From contig CAZGDB010000002.1 in the NCBI GenBank assembly GCA_964524705.1, forward strand, positions 1 through 64,000: a stretch of DNA of 64,000 nt, written 5' to 3'. The notes under the pieces were generated by a model. That model saw nothing but the letters and a program-made list of their open reading frames with translations. It did not search any database and was not told the origin of the DNA. The DNA is from CAZGDB01 sp964524705 (GTDB taxonomy: Bacteria > Pseudomonadota > Gammaproteobacteria > Berkiellales > Berkiellaceae). Positions 36,096 through 45,465 of this stretch are shown here, piece after piece; position 1 is the first letter of the stretch; the number at the start of each line of letters is the position of its first letter. The translations under genes were made by a program, and so were the position numbers.

Positions 36096-36275
36096 CTAAG
36101 GCAAGACCCAATGCACCACTAACAGAATCCCACCGATAAATAATAAAATCCCCCCAACAGCCACTATAGCAAAAACCCAAAAATTTCCCTTTTCAAAGTC
36201 ACGCGCCTGATTTTTACTTTTTTGTACGCCAAACATCGCGGCTAAAACACTTAAGATAACTTGCCATATGGACAT
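36096..36275 (-). CDS. DUF2970-type small membrane protein
   Basis: A 59-codon gene on the minus strand. The product has the DUF2970 pattern: an N-terminal helix with LSVLAAMFGVQKSKNQARDF, then one long hydrophobic helix (about residues 33-57, GGILLFIGGILLVV) and a short end. An AGAGG sits seven bases before the ATG. The function of the family is unknown. It lies between rpoS and the coiled-coil gene and is convergent with rpoS. Confidence 0.75.
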   Translation of the reverse strand: MSIWQVILSVLAAMFGVQKSKNQARDFEKGNFWVFAIVAVGGILLFIGGILLVVHWVLP

Positions 36276-36359
36276 GAAAGCGCCTCTTGCTGGTATAAGG
36301 AGTTGCGACTAGAATACTAGTTAATGGGGACTAGACCAAGGCCCACAAAAGGAGCACCT

Positions 36360-36554
36360 ATGTCTCAAGAATTATTATCAAAGCTAGAAAGTAAAGTTCA
36401 ACATGCAGTAGAGCTAATAGAGTTATTACGCTTACAAATTGAAGAGCTAGAAGAAGAAAATGCAGATCTTAAAGCTGAACAAGCAGAATGGCGTGAGGAA
36501 CTCGCCGCGCTGTTACGTCGCTTTGATCATGTCTCTGTCCCTGAAAATTACTAA
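36360..36554 (+). CDS. Small coiled-coil protein (ZapB-like/TIGR02449 type)
   Basis: A 64-aa protein almost wholly a heptad-patterned coiled coil (LESKVQHAVELIELLRLQIEELEEENADLKAE). Such proteins (ZapB, TIGR02449) help organise the FtsZ ring with ZapA; zapA is at 53.1 kb, not adjacent. The start at 36360 has AAAAGGAG just before it; the longer frame from 36324 lacks one. The stop overlaps the stop of the convergent DUF47 gene. Confidence 0.7.
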   Translation: MSQELLSKLESKVQHAVELIELLRLQIEELEEENADLKAEQAEWREELAALLRRFDHVSVPENY

Positions 36555-37225
36555 CGCGCTAAAAGATATTGTAAACGGTGCCCAACACGCTGCGCGCAAT
36601 TACCTAAGTCCCCGCTCATATCGATCACCTTATACAAGAAGATCGCCTCTATAGGCGGTAGCGTGGTTTCTATAGCAAAGATTTGTGCTTGTACCATACG
36701 TTGGATCTTATCCGCCTCTGCTTCTAAGGTATCTATCTGCTGCACCATTTTTTCAACCAAAGCAACTTCATGTCCCCTAAAACTAGATTCTAGTAATCCT
36801 TCTAATTCGCCTATCGCTTTACAGGCTTGACCTGCTGCCGCTACTACCGCTTTAATCAAAGCAGAATAACTTACATGCGACACTTCTGGAAAATATATTT
36901 TACGGCCTAGTACTACGCCAACTATATCTTTTGCAGTGTTAGCCAACTCATCTTGAATGGTCAGTAACTCTAATAAATCTGAACGCGACACAGGTAAAAA
37001 AAGATGATTAGGTAAGTGCAAACGTATTTCTTTTTTAATATTGTCTGCCTTGTCTTCTTGTGCAGCAATTCGCTGACCTATAGTTGCTGCCTCATCCCAC
37101 TGTTTCCGTAACACAGCCTCCGTAAATGAAGGTAGTTGCTCCACTGCAGCAAAGGCCACACGCATGTGTTCTTCCATTGGTTTAAAGGGAGAAGCTGCAA
37201 AAATATTTAATAAGCTAGAAACCAT
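36551..37225 (-). CDS. DUF47 (PhoU-like) phosphate transport accessory protein
   Basis: A 224-aa helical protein of the DUF47/TIGR00153 family, usually encoded beside PiT phosphate permeases and thought to control them. The ATG at 37225, five to six bases after GAGGA, starts MVSSLLNIFAASPFKPMEEHM as in the family. The frame runs 73 codons further upstream into the coq7 region, but that is not family sequence. It is divergent from coq7. Confidence 0.82.
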   Translation of the reverse strand: MVSSLLNIFAASPFKPMEEHMRVAFAAVEQLPSFTEAVLRKQWDEAATIGQRIAAQEDKADNIKKEIRLHLPNHLFLPVSRSDLLELLTIQDELANTAKDIVGVVLGRKIYFPEVSHVSYSALIKAVVAAAGQACKAIGELEGLLESSFRGHEVALVEKMVQQIDTLEAEADKIQRMVQAQIFAIETTLPPIEAIFLYKVIDMSGDLGNCAQRVGHRLQYLLAR

Positions 37226-37302
37226 ACTGTCCTCACAAAACGATGTTATGCGGGCGACCCGAAATACGTTAAAATGGAAAATGCACAAAAATTTTACAGA
37301 AA

Positions 37303-37932
37303 ATGACTCAAAATAAGTTTGATGTATTCCTAGGGCATTTGCAAGAAGCCCTGAATCTCTTTCATAAGCCGCTTCACAGCACCCCTTCTCCGGCAGAACA
37401 GCTACCGGAGGCTCGATTGTCAGAAGCAGACAGAGATCTGGCAATTCGTTTTATGCGTATTAATCATACCGGTGAAATCTGTGCACAAGCCCTCTATCAA
37501 GGCCAGGCCTTAGGGGCAAAAAATCCGAACCTTGCCAGTCAGTTACAACACGCACAACAAGAAGAAATCAATCATCTCGCTTGGTGCAAAACACGATTAG
37601 CAGAATTAGGCGGAAACAGTAGTTACTTCGATGGATTATGGTATATAGGGGCATACTGCTGTGGTGCACTCGCATCGTTTCACAGCGATGCCTTAAGCTT
37701 AGGCTTTTTAGCAGAAACTGAAAAACAAGTCGGGGCTCACCTGCAAGATCAGATGGCACGCCTTGCCCCACAAGATCTCAAAACACATGCTGTCCTATCT
37801 CAAATGTATCAAGAAGAAACCCAACATGCCACCACTGCCCTAGAACAAGGCGCAACCACCTTGCCAGAACCGCTCCAGCAAGGTATGCATACAGCTGCGA
37901 CACTAATGAAAAAAATCGTCTGGTTTATTTAA
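37303..37932 (+). CDS. coq7: Ubiquinone biosynthesis hydroxylase Coq7
   Basis: Di-iron 2-octaprenyl-3-methyl-6-methoxy-1,4-benzoquinol hydroxylase, the last hydroxylation in ubiquinone synthesis. Iron ligands lie in RINHTGEICAQAL, EEINHLAW, ETEKQVGAH and EETQHAT. Length 209 aa is standard. The UbiH- and UbiI-like flavin hydroxylases of the same pathway are in the window near 49.4-51.6 kb. Confidence 0.95.
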   Translation: MTQNKFDVFLGHLQEALNLFHKPLHSTPSPAEQLPEARLSEADRDLAIRFMRINHTGEICAQALYQGQALGAKNPNLASQLQHAQQEEINHLAWCKTRLAELGGNSSYFDGLWYIGAYCCGALASFHSDALSLGFLAETEKQVGAHLQDQMARLAPQDLKTHAVLSQMYQEETQHATTALEQGATTLPEPLQQGMHTAATLMKKIVWFI

Positions 37933-37940
37933 ACCTCCAA

Positions 37941-37968
37941 AATGAAAAACCCGGGAAAGTCCCGGGTT
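37941..37968 (-). terminator. Terminator after groEL (possibly bidirectional)
   Basis: Inverted repeat AACCCGGGA / TCCCGGGTT with a three-base loop (37948-37968). On the minus strand it is followed by TTTTTCATTTT, an ideal intrinsic terminator for groEL. It is nine bases past the coq7 stop and could also end plus-strand transcription. Confidence 0.85.
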
Positions 37969-38006
37969 CTTCATAGGTTTGGTTGCTCAGTTCAACAAAA
38001 GCAGAA

Positions 38007-39662
38007 TTACATCATTCCGCCCATGCCGCCCATACCACCCATTCCGCCCATACCACCCATTCCGCCAGCGCCTTCAGACTTATCGCTTGCTTTTTCAGTG
38101 ATAACACAGGCCGTAGTTAAGATCATACTTGCCACGGAAGCTGCATTTTGCAATGCACTACGGGACACTTTAGTAGGATCCAAAATACCCATTTCGATCA
38201 TATCGCCGAATTCACCAGTTGCAGCATTGAAACCGTAGTTTCCTTTCTTTTCTAAAATTTTATGTAAAATCACAGAAGGTTCGCCACCAGCATTCGCTAC
38301 GATTTGACGTAAAGGTGCTTCTAACGCGCGAGCAATGATATTAATACCCACGGTTTGATCAGCATTGTCACCTTTGAGGTTCTTCAATACTTCAATCGCA
38401 CGTACTAAGGCAACCCCACCACCAGGAACCACGCCTTCTTCTACCGCTGCACGCGTTGCATGCAAGGCATCTTCAATACGAGCTTTCTTTTCTTTCATTT
38501 CAACTTCAGAACCAGCACCGGCTTTCAACACACCAACACCGCCAGAAAGTTTTGCAATACGTTCTTGGAACTTTTCACGATCGTAGTCAGAGTTTGCATC
38601 TGCCTTCAAACGTTGAATGGATTCTACACGTGCCTTAATGTCAGTAGGATTACCAGAACCACCAACGATAGTCGTGGTTTCTTTGTTAACAACTACTTTC
38701 TTGGCTTGACCTAAGTGCTCTAAGCGTGCGCTTTCTAAAGAAAGACCTACTTCTTCAGCAATCACAGTAGCACCAGTCAATACAGCAATATCTTCCAACA
38801 TTGCTTTACGACGGTCACCAAAACCAGGCGCCTTAACAGCAGCAACTTTAATAATCCCACGAATGGTGTTCACTACTAAGGTTGCTAATGCTTCACCATC
38901 TACATCTTCTGCGATTAACAACAAGGAACGTCCGGCTTTAGCCACAGCTTCCAAAGTTGGTAACAAATCACGGATACTGGAAATCTTCTTGTCTACTAAC
39001 AAGATATAAGGGTTTTCCAATTCACAAGACATGCTTTGTTGGTTATTAATAAAGTAAGGGGATAAGTATCCACGGTCAAACTGCATACCTTCTACGATAT
39101 CCAATTCGTCTTCTAGACCATTACCATTCTCAACCGTAATGACACCTTCTTTACCGACTTTTTCCATCGCAGTAGCAATTAACTTACCAATGGAAGTATC
39201 GGAGTTTGCAGAAATCGTACCGACCTGTTCAATCGCTTTAGTATCTTTGCAAGGAACGGAAATTGCACGTAAGTGTTCAACAGCCGCTTTCACTGCTTTG
39301 TCGATACCACGTTTGAGATCCATAGGATTCATACCGGCTGCCACAGCTTTATTACCTTCAGTAAAGATAGCATGTGCTAATACGGTTGCTGTGGTTGTAC
39401 CATCACCTGCATCATCTGCAGTTTTGGAAGCGACATCTTTCACTAAACGAATGAAGATGTTGTGTTGTTTGTTATCAGACTCAACACTTTTCGCAACGGT
39501 CACACCATCTTTGGTGATTTCAGGGGAACCAAATGCAGTTTCAATCACAACATTACGACCACGTGGTCCTAAAGTTACTTTCACAGCATCCGTTAATAAA
39601 TCCATCCCCGCTAAGGCTGAAGCAAAAGCTTCATGATGAAACTGGAATTCTTTTGCAGACAT
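38007..39662 (-). CDS. groL: Chaperonin GroEL
   Basis: Double-ring ATP-dependent chaperonin. The 551 residues include TLGPRGRNV, TKDGVTV, DAGDGTTTATVLA and the apical and intermediate domains with GDRRKAML. The flexible GGM-repeat tail has six GGM units near the end. The ATP-site aspartates are conserved. Downstream of groES by 30 bases. Confidence 0.98.
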   Translation of the reverse strand: MSAKEFQFHHEAFASALAGMDLLTDAVKVTLGPRGRNVVIETAFGSPEITKDGVTVAKSVESDNKQHNIFIRLVKDVASKTADDAGDGTTTATVLAHAIFTEGNKAVAAGMNPMDLKRGIDKAVKAAVEHLRAISVPCKDTKAIEQVGTISANSDTSIGKLIATAMEKVGKEGVITVENGNGLEDELDIVEGMQFDRGYLSPYFINNQQSMSCELENPYILLVDKKISSIRDLLPTLEAVAKAGRSLLLIAEDVDGEALATLVVNTIRGIIKVAAVKAPGFGDRRKAMLEDIAVLTGATVIAEEVGLSLESARLEHLGQAKKVVVNKETTTIVGGSGNPTDIKARVESIQRLKADANSDYDREKFQERIAKLSGGVGVLKAGAGSEVEMKEKKARIEDALHATRAAVEEGVVPGGGVALVRAIEVLKNLKGDNADQTVGINIIARALEAPLRQIVANAGGEPSVILHKILEKKGNYGFNAATGEFGDMIEMGILDPTKVSRSALQNAASVASMILTTACVITEKASDKSEGAGGMGGMGGMGGMGGMGGMM

Positions 39663-39692
39663 TTTCTATACTCCTAATTCGCTACTGTTCTA

Positions 39693-40001
39693 TTACGCTT
39701 CAACCATGCCTAAGATATCTTCTTCACGCATGAACAAATACTCAGTATCTTCAATTTTTACTTTAGTGCCACTGTATTTACCAAATAACACCTTATCGCC
39801 AACTTTAACAGTAACCGGTAAACGTTCGCCGTTTTCTAAAGTCTTACCAGGACCGGTTTGTACAACCGTACCCCATTGTGGTGCTTCTTGTGCAGTTTCT
39901 GGCAGCACAATCCCACCTGAAGTGACTTCTAACTTCTCTTGTTTGACCAATACTCTGTCACTTAAGGGTTTCAACTTTGTGGGAGACACTTTGGTTGTCA
40001 T
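39693..40001 (-). CDS. groS: Co-chaperonin GroES
   Basis: Seven-subunit lid of GroEL. The mobile loop (EVTSGGIVLPETAQE) is intact, with RVLVKQ and GDKVLFGKYSG. Length 102 aa is about five residues longer than usual because of an N-terminal MTTKVS extension. A sigma-32 promoter is upstream. Confidence 0.97.
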   Translation of the reverse strand: MTTKVSPTKLKPLSDRVLVKQEKLEVTSGGIVLPETAQEAPQWGTVVQTGPGKTLENGERLPVTVKVGDKVLFGKYSGTKVKIEDTEYLFMREEDILGMVEA

Positions 40002-40076
40002 GACTACTCTCCTATTTTCTCTATTTAGTTACTTAACTACTTTACATCCGCTTAGGGCTTTGTTTTCCCATAGCGC

Positions 40077-40106
40077 TATAGTGGGGTTTGTTTTGCATAA
40101 TTCAAG
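40077..40106 (-). promoter_or_regulatory. Sigma-32 heat-shock promoter for groESL
   Basis: On the minus strand, CTTGAA (40106-40101), a 14-base spacer and CCCCACTATA (40086-40077). This matches the heat-shock consensus (CTTGAA, 13-15, CCCCAT). The groES ATG is about 75 bases downstream. No CIRCE element is visible. Confidence 0.85.
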
Positions 40107-40291
40107 ACCTATCACCATTTTTTTTCTACAATTAAGACTAAACCTCAAATAAACGATGTAGGATAACCTCAAAAAGGGGTTCATTCTTGTAAAAATACAG
40201 GTAAGATCTGGACAAAGTCCGTTACTTCGGTCAAAATTTAAAAAGCCGGATAATTTTGTTAGTTTAATTTCAAAAAATAAGAGAAAACCCA

Positions 40292-40732
40292 ATGGATATT
40301 CGTAAAATCAATAAACTGATCGAGCTTGTTAAAAAAACTGGTATTTCTGAACTGGAAATCCGCGAAGGTGAAAATACTGTCCGTATTGGTCTTTATAACC
40401 AACAACACAGTGCACCGGCCGCGCAAGTCCATACTATTCATGCAACGCCTACAGCACCTACCATTGCACCAGAATCCACTACGCCGGCAATTCCTACAGG
40501 CCATGCCGTCAAAGCGCCTTTAGTAGGCACTTTCTATAGTGCTGCCTCCCCGGATGCCAAACCTTTTGTCACCGTTGGCCAGAAAGTCACTGCTGGTGAA
40601 ACTTTGTGTATTATTGAAGCGATGAAAATGCTCAATCAGATTGAAGCCGATAAATCCGGTGTGATTGCTGCTATTTTGGTAGAAAATGCACACCCTGTTG
40701 AATTTGGACAGCCTTTGTTCATTATTGAATAA
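40292..40732 (+). CDS. accB: Biotin carboxyl carrier protein of acetyl-CoA carboxylase
   Basis: Carries biotin between carboxylase and transcarboxylase in malonyl-CoA synthesis. The 146 residues have an N-terminal helix region, a proline/alanine/threonine linker (about 50-75) and a biotinyl domain with EAMKM, the lysine being biotinylated, and LVGTFYSAASP. Followed by accC after 33 bases. Confidence 0.97.
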   Translation: MDIRKINKLIELVKKTGISELEIREGENTVRIGLYNQQHSAPAAQVHTIHATPTAPTIAPESTTPAIPTGHAVKAPLVGTFYSAASPDAKPFVTVGQKVTAGETLCIIEAMKMLNQIEADKSGVIAAILVENAHPVEFGQPLFIIE

Positions 40733-40765
40733 TAATTACAATCAATTAAAATAAAGGAATCAACG

Positions 40766-42106
40766 ATGTTAGATAAAGTCGTTATCGCCAATCGCGGAGA
40801 AATTGCTTTACGCATTTTACGCGCCTGCCAAGAATTGGGAATCAAAACTGTTGCTGCACACTCAGAAGGCGATAGAACTTCCCTGCATGTGCGTTTAGCT
40901 GATGAAGCCGTCTGTATTGGGCCTGCCCATGCAACCGAAAGTTATCTGAATATTCCAGCAATTATTAGTGCAGCAGAAATCACTGACTCTGTTGCTATTC
41001 ATCCAGGATATGGATTTTTAGCTGAGAATGCAGATTTTGCAGAACGCGTAGAACAAAGCGGCTTTATCTTTATTGGCCCTAAACCAGACACGATTCGCAC
41101 CATGGGTGACAAAGTCTCGGCTATTCGTGCCATGAAAGCCTCCAAAGTGCCGTGTGTCCCTGGCTCTGAAGGGGTCCTTACTAGTGATGCCAGCCAAAAT
41201 ATCAAAATCGCTCGAGAACTAGGGTATCCTGTACTTATCAAAGCAGCAGGTGGCGGTGGTGGACGCGGGATGCGCGTGGTGCACAGTGAAGCTGCGTTAA
41301 TCAATGCGATTGCACTCACCCAAGCAGAAGCGGAAGCTGCTTTTAAAAACCCTAATGTCTATATGGAAAAATATCTAACAGCACCGCGACATATTGAGAT
41401 TCAAGTTTTAGCGGATGGCCAAGGGAATGCAGTACACTTAGGGGAACGTGATTGTTCCATGCAACGTCGCCACCAAAAAGTATTAGAAGAAGCAGGTGCA
41501 CCAGGCATCACCCCTGAAATGCGAGAAGCCATTGGTAAAGTCTGTGTGGATGCGTGTATTGCGCTGAACTACCGTGGCGCCGGCACATTTGAATTTTTAT
41601 ATGAAGACGGTAAATTCTATTTTATTGAAATGAACACGCGTATTCAGGTAGAACATCCAGTCACTGAAATGATTACTGGGATCGATTTAGTAAAAGCACA
41701 ATTGTGTATTGCAGCAGGCCAACGCCTACCTTTTACACAACAGGATATCCGTTTTCAAGGACATGCGATTGAATGCCGTATTAACGCTGAAGATCCTAAA
41801 ACTTTTACCCCTTCCCCAGGAAAAATCACTTGGTTCCACGCACCCGGTGGACCTGGCATTCGATGGGATTCTCATATCTATAGTAGTTATCAGATTCCTC
41901 CTTTTTATGATTCCTTAATCGGTAAACTGATTGCCTATGGAAAAGACAGAGAAGAAGCCATTGCCCGCATGCGTGGTGCGCTAGATGAAATTGTGATAGA
42001 AGGTATTAAAACCAATATCCCTTTACATCAAGAGCTCATTCGAGATGCTAATTTTCATCGTGGTGGTACGCATATTCACTATCTCGAGGAAAAATTACGC
42101 GCATGA
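40766..42106 (+). CDS. accC: Biotin carboxylase subunit of acetyl-CoA carboxylase
   Basis: ATP-dependent biotin carboxylase. The 446 residues begin MLDKVVIANRGEIALRILRA, then AGGGGGRGM (ATP loop), the EMNTRIQVEH metal-binding motif and a C-terminal domain ending in KLRA. The start overlaps nothing upstream; the stop overlaps prmA by four bases. Confidence 0.98.
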   Translation: MLDKVVIANRGEIALRILRACQELGIKTVAAHSEGDRTSLHVRLADEAVCIGPAHATESYLNIPAIISAAEITDSVAIHPGYGFLAENADFAERVEQSGFIFIGPKPDTIRTMGDKVSAIRAMKASKVPCVPGSEGVLTSDASQNIKIARELGYPVLIKAAGGGGGRGMRVVHSEAALINAIALTQAEAEAAFKNPNVYMEKYLTAPRHIEIQVLADGQGNAVHLGERDCSMQRRHQKVLEEAGAPGITPEMREAIGKVCVDACIALNYRGAGTFEFLYEDGKFYFIEMNTRIQVEHPVTEMITGIDLVKAQLCIAAGQRLPFTQQDIRFQGHAIECRINAEDPKTFTPSPGKITWFHAPGGPGIRWDSHIYSSYQIPPFYDSLIGKLIAYGKDREEAIARMRGALDEIVIEGIKTNIPLHQELIRDANFHRGGTHIHYLEEKLRA

Positions 42107-42984
42107 TCTGGCACCAGCTTTCTCTCATTGCAAATCAAAAAGATGCAGATCCTATTGCTAATCTTTTAGAAGAGACAGAAGCCTTATCTGTCTCTTTTCT
42201 AGAAGCAGATCCCAATGCGCCTATTTATGAACCCGCCCCTGGTGAAATACAATTATGGCCAACCGTTAAAATCCTTGCGCTTTTTGACAGTGACCGTAAT
42301 TTTGAATCTTTGGCACATCGGATCCAAACCCAATTTGGCTATACCTGTATTTTTTCGGAGTTTCCCGACCAAGTGTGGGAAAAATCTGGACAAGAATTTG
42401 AGCCTATGTGTTTTGGAGAACGTTTATGGGTCTGTAGTACCCATGCACCTATCCCAGGTCCGGGTGCAGTCTTGCGCTTAGATCCAGGGCTAGCTTTTGG
42501 TACTGGCACCCACCCCACGACAGCACTATGCCTGACACAACTTACTGAATTATCCTTAACTGACCAACCTGTATTAGATTATGGCTGTGGTTCAGGTATT
42601 TTAGGGATTGCGGCAATATTACTGGGTGCAAAAAATGTTACTGGCGTGGATTATGACCCGCAAGCCTTAACCAGTACCCGTAATAATGCTGAAAAAAATA
42701 ATGTCAGCGATAAAATTCAAGCCTGTTTACCTGATAATTTAGTACGCGAAACTTATCCCATTATCGTCGCTAATATTTTAGCGCTACCCTTAATCAGCTT
42801 GGTACATACTTTTTTAGAGCATCTGACTACAGATGGTAAAATTATTCTCAGCGGTATTTTGCACACCCAACTGGATATGATTCAAGCAGCCTATCAACCT
42901 TATTTTGATATCTTAGCAGTACATCAAAAAGAAGAATGGCTCTGTATCGTGGCACAAAAAAGGACACTCCATGCAACCACTTAA
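42103..42984 (+). CDS. prmA: Ribosomal protein L11 methyltransferase
   Basis: Class I SAM methyltransferase that trimethylates L11. The SAM motif DYGCGSGILGIAAILLG and the NxxANIL-type catalytic IVANILALPL are visible, with LDPGLAFGTGTHPTT. The 293-aa length is normal. Coupled to accC by a four-base overlap and overlaps dusB by 14 bases. Confidence 0.95.
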   Translation: MIWHQLSLIANQKDADPIANLLEETEALSVSFLEADPNAPIYEPAPGEIQLWPTVKILALFDSDRNFESLAHRIQTQFGYTCIFSEFPDQVWEKSGQEFEPMCFGERLWVCSTHAPIPGPGAVLRLDPGLAFGTGTHPTTALCLTQLTELSLTDQPVLDYGCGSGILGIAAILLGAKNVTGVDYDPQALTSTRNNAEKNNVSDKIQACLPDNLVRETYPIIVANILALPLISLVHTFLEHLTTDGKIILSGILHTQLDMIQAAYQPYFDILAVHQKEEWLCIVAQKRTLHATT

Positions 42985-43951
42985 AATTGGCGCACATACG
43001 ATTGATGTTCCCTTAATTCTGGCACCAATGGCTGGAGTTACCGATCGACCTTTTAGACAGTTATGTAAATCTTTAGGTGCTGGACTTGCAGTTTCTGAAA
43101 TGGTAGGAGCAGGCTCCTTATTACAAGGCAGTGAAAAAACTTGGAAACGTGCCTGTCATGCAGGTGAAACCCTACCATGCTCCGTGCAAATTGTAGGTTC
43201 TGACCCTAAACAAATGGCCCTGGCTGCTAAAATTAATGAAGATCAGGGTGCACAACTTATTGATATCAATATGGGCTGCCCTGCTAAAAAAGTGTGTAAC
43301 ACCCTAGCAGGCTCGGCATTACTCAAGGATGAACCCTTAGTAGGCCGAATCTTAGAAGCCGTGGTCAATGCGGTACAAATTCCAGTGACTTTAAAAATTC
43401 GTACAGGTTGGGATGTGTGCAACCGTAATGGTGTACAAATTGGGTTACTCGCACAATCTCTTGGCGTACAGGCCTTATCGGTTCATGGGCGCACACGTGC
43501 TTGTAAGTTTCAAGGCGAAGCAGAGTATGACACGATTGCTGCGATTAAAGCCGCTTTATCTATTCCTGTGATTGCCAATGGTGATATCACCACTCCTGAA
43601 AAGGCCAAACTAGTCTTAGAGCAAACCAAAGCGGACGGGTTAATGATCGGCAGGGGCGCACAAGGAAATCCGTGGATTTTTAAAGAAATCGCACATTATT
43701 TAGATACGGGTACACACTTAGCAAAACCAGATGCAGCAGAAATTAGAGATACTCTACTGGGCCATATGGAAGCACTCAGAGCCTTTTATGGAGACCATGC
43801 CCTACATATCGCCCGTAAGCACGTATCTTGGTATAGCAAAGGTCTCCCCCATGCTGCGCATTTTAGGGAAACCTTTAATCGTTTACAAGATATCGATGCC
43901 CAACTGCGCTTAATTGAGCAATTTTTTGATACACAACTAATTGCTGCCTAA
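42971..43951 (+). CDS. dusB: tRNA-dihydrouridine synthase B
   Basis: FMN enzyme reducing U17 in tRNAs. The LAPMAGVTDRPFR start, catalytic cysteine in NMGCPAKKV, KIRTGW, HGRTR and IGRGAQGNPW are all present. Length 326 aa. In gammaproteobacteria dusB is usually directly followed by fis; here an inverted alpha/beta-hydrolase gene separates them. Confidence 0.95.
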   Translation: MQPLKIGAHTIDVPLILAPMAGVTDRPFRQLCKSLGAGLAVSEMVGAGSLLQGSEKTWKRACHAGETLPCSVQIVGSDPKQMALAAKINEDQGAQLIDINMGCPAKKVCNTLAGSALLKDEPLVGRILEAVVNAVQIPVTLKIRTGWDVCNRNGVQIGLLAQSLGVQALSVHGRTRACKFQGEAEYDTIAAIKAALSIPVIANGDITTPEKAKLVLEQTKADGLMIGRGAQGNPWIFKEIAHYLDTGTHLAKPDAAEIRDTLLGHMEALRAFYGDHALHIARKHVSWYSKGLPHAAHFRETFNRLQDIDAQLRLIEQFFDTQLIAA

Positions 43952-43953
43952 TA

Positions 43954-45066
43954 CTATGCATTGCTCTGTGCTAACAACCGATCAAAAGGGCGTGCATTAA
44001 AACCATGTTTTGGTTGTAAGCCTACATAAGGATCATCATGTAGGCTACCATCGTTTGTCACATCTGCTTTTTTACCGCCCCAAACTTTAAACTGATCATT
44101 ATAAGCTTTACGTGCAGCGGTTTGCTCAAAAGATTCAGAAAAAATCGTCGGCTTATACCATTTAATCTCACGATATAACGACACATCACGTGGGATGCGA
44201 TGATCTTTATTGACAACAGACAGTGAACGAAATCCTTCCGGAATGCTTTTATAGGCACTTAAAACCCGAATTTCCCACGCACTCATTTTTACCGTAATAC
44301 GCACCAACGGTGCATACACTAATACATACAGTGGTTTTAAAAATAAATACGCTAATTTTTTATACCAGGGAGCGCCTCTAAACTGCAAATGCGTAGGAAC
44401 ATCTGTAACTTGCGCAAAAGACCGATCGCTATGCACATAAACTGGTACTGGTTGTGTTCTCTTATGAAAATGCTCTGCCACCAAGACCGCAATCCCGCCA
44501 CCTAAAGAATGCCCATTGAGCACTATTTTACGAGGATTAATACCCTGTTTTAACAATGATTCTACTTGTGCAATTCCATCCTTCACAAGATCATCATATC
44601 CTGAAGGACGCACCTTTTGACTATTGGCAACATGTCTAAAATCAAAACCAATCGCAACCCAACCTTCTTTTGCACGCTTGACTAAATCTTGATAATAACA
44701 AGCATGACGCGCTGCATTGCCGCAAAACTGGATCATGTATCCTACTGGATTTTGATGCTTACTATCACGATAAGACATAGTATCTAATACAACGCCATCA
44801 GCAGTTGTAACTTTTGACTGTGTCCGAATGACTCCATGTTGTGCTGCATACGCAACACTTACTTGCTCCCAATCGATATCTTTTCCCTGTGCATCTTGTA
44901 TCGTAAACACTTTATCTTGTGCTGGTAACGCAATTCGAGATCCTAACTTACCAAACACCCAGCGTAAGGGTGTAAAATTTGGAAATACCCTATTCACAAC
45001 GGTCACAACTTTTTCAAGCGCCACCCCTGAGAATACTAACAACCCAAAATATGCAACTGGTATCAT
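43954..45066 (-). CDS. Alpha/beta-hydrolase protein, candidate effector
   Basis: A 370-aa protein with the nucleophile elbow GHSLGGG (serine near residue 188) and an N-terminal hydrophobic segment (about residues 3-25). It has the look of an acyl hydrolase/lipase. It is reminiscent of the Legionella SidB/Sdb group by general features, but I cannot confirm this. It is inserted between dusB and fis on the opposite strand. A strong GGAGGAG lies just before the ATG. The C-terminal quarter has no recognised domain. Confidence 0.65.
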   Translation of the reverse strand: MIPVAYFGLLVFSGVALEKVVTVVNRVFPNFTPLRWVFGKLGSRIALPAQDKVFTIQDAQGKDIDWEQVSVAYAAQHGVIRTQSKVTTADGVVLDTMSYRDSKHQNPVGYMIQFCGNAARHACYYQDLVKRAKEGWVAIGFDFRHVANSQKVRPSGYDDLVKDGIAQVESLLKQGINPRKIVLNGHSLGGGIAVLVAEHFHKRTQPVPVYVHSDRSFAQVTDVPTHLQFRGAPWYKKLAYLFLKPLYVLVYAPLVRITVKMSAWEIRVLSAYKSIPEGFRSLSVVNKDHRIPRDVSLYREIKWYKPTIFSESFEQTAARKAYNDQFKVWGGKKADVTNDGSLHDDPYVGLQPKHGFNARPFDRLLAQSNA

Positions 45067-45222
45067 CCCTATCTCCTCCTACACCTCTATTTTCAGCGTA
45101 GCAGAAAAAAAACTCCCCGCCAGTTTCAGGGTTATGACACTAACTTTTATCATGCAGCACTTGACTGTATGCGATTTTTTTTCAACAATGGAGGGATACT
45201 CGACATACCTGAATAGACTATT

Positions 45223-45465
45223 ATGCTCGCTACAGAACACGGGTCGCTTAGAAACGCCGTAGAAAAATTATTAGAACGTTATTTTGATCAATTAGAGGGG
45301 ACACCTGCTTCTGAATTGTATGACCTGGTACGCACAGAAGTAGAAATAGGTCTATTACGCACGGTATTACGCAAGACGCAAGGCAACCAAAGCCAAGCGG
45401 CTAACATGCTCGGCATTGCTCGGGGCACCTTACGTAAACTTATGAAAACCTATGCGTTAGCTTAA
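45223..45465 (+). CDS. fis: DNA-binding protein Fis (short form)
   Basis: Nucleoid protein and transcription regulator. The 80 residues align with residues about 19-98 of E. coli Fis. The four-helix core (LRNAVEKLLERYFDQL) and the HTH with QSQAANMLGIARGTLRK are intact. The N-terminal beta-arm region used in Hin/Gin inversion is missing, and an in-frame stop lies just upstream of the ATG, so this is not a missed start. It lies close to dusB, but the hydrolase gene comes between them. Confidence 0.9.
   Translation: MLATEHGSLRNAVEKLLERYFDQLEGTPASELYDLVRTEVEIGLLRTVLRKTQGNQSQAANMLGIARGTLRKLMKTYALA

Noticed and set aside
36087..36122. Nine-base inverted repeat after rpoS as terminator
   Set aside because: No T-run on either strand and it lies partly in the DUF2970 gene.
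37942..38238. Proline/isoleucine-rich open frame on the plus strand
   Set aside because: It is the antisense image of the GroEL GGM repeats and the groEL terminator.
39139..39636. 165-codon plus-strand frame
   Set aside because: Antisense to the conserved GroEL N-terminal half; no ribosome site or family.
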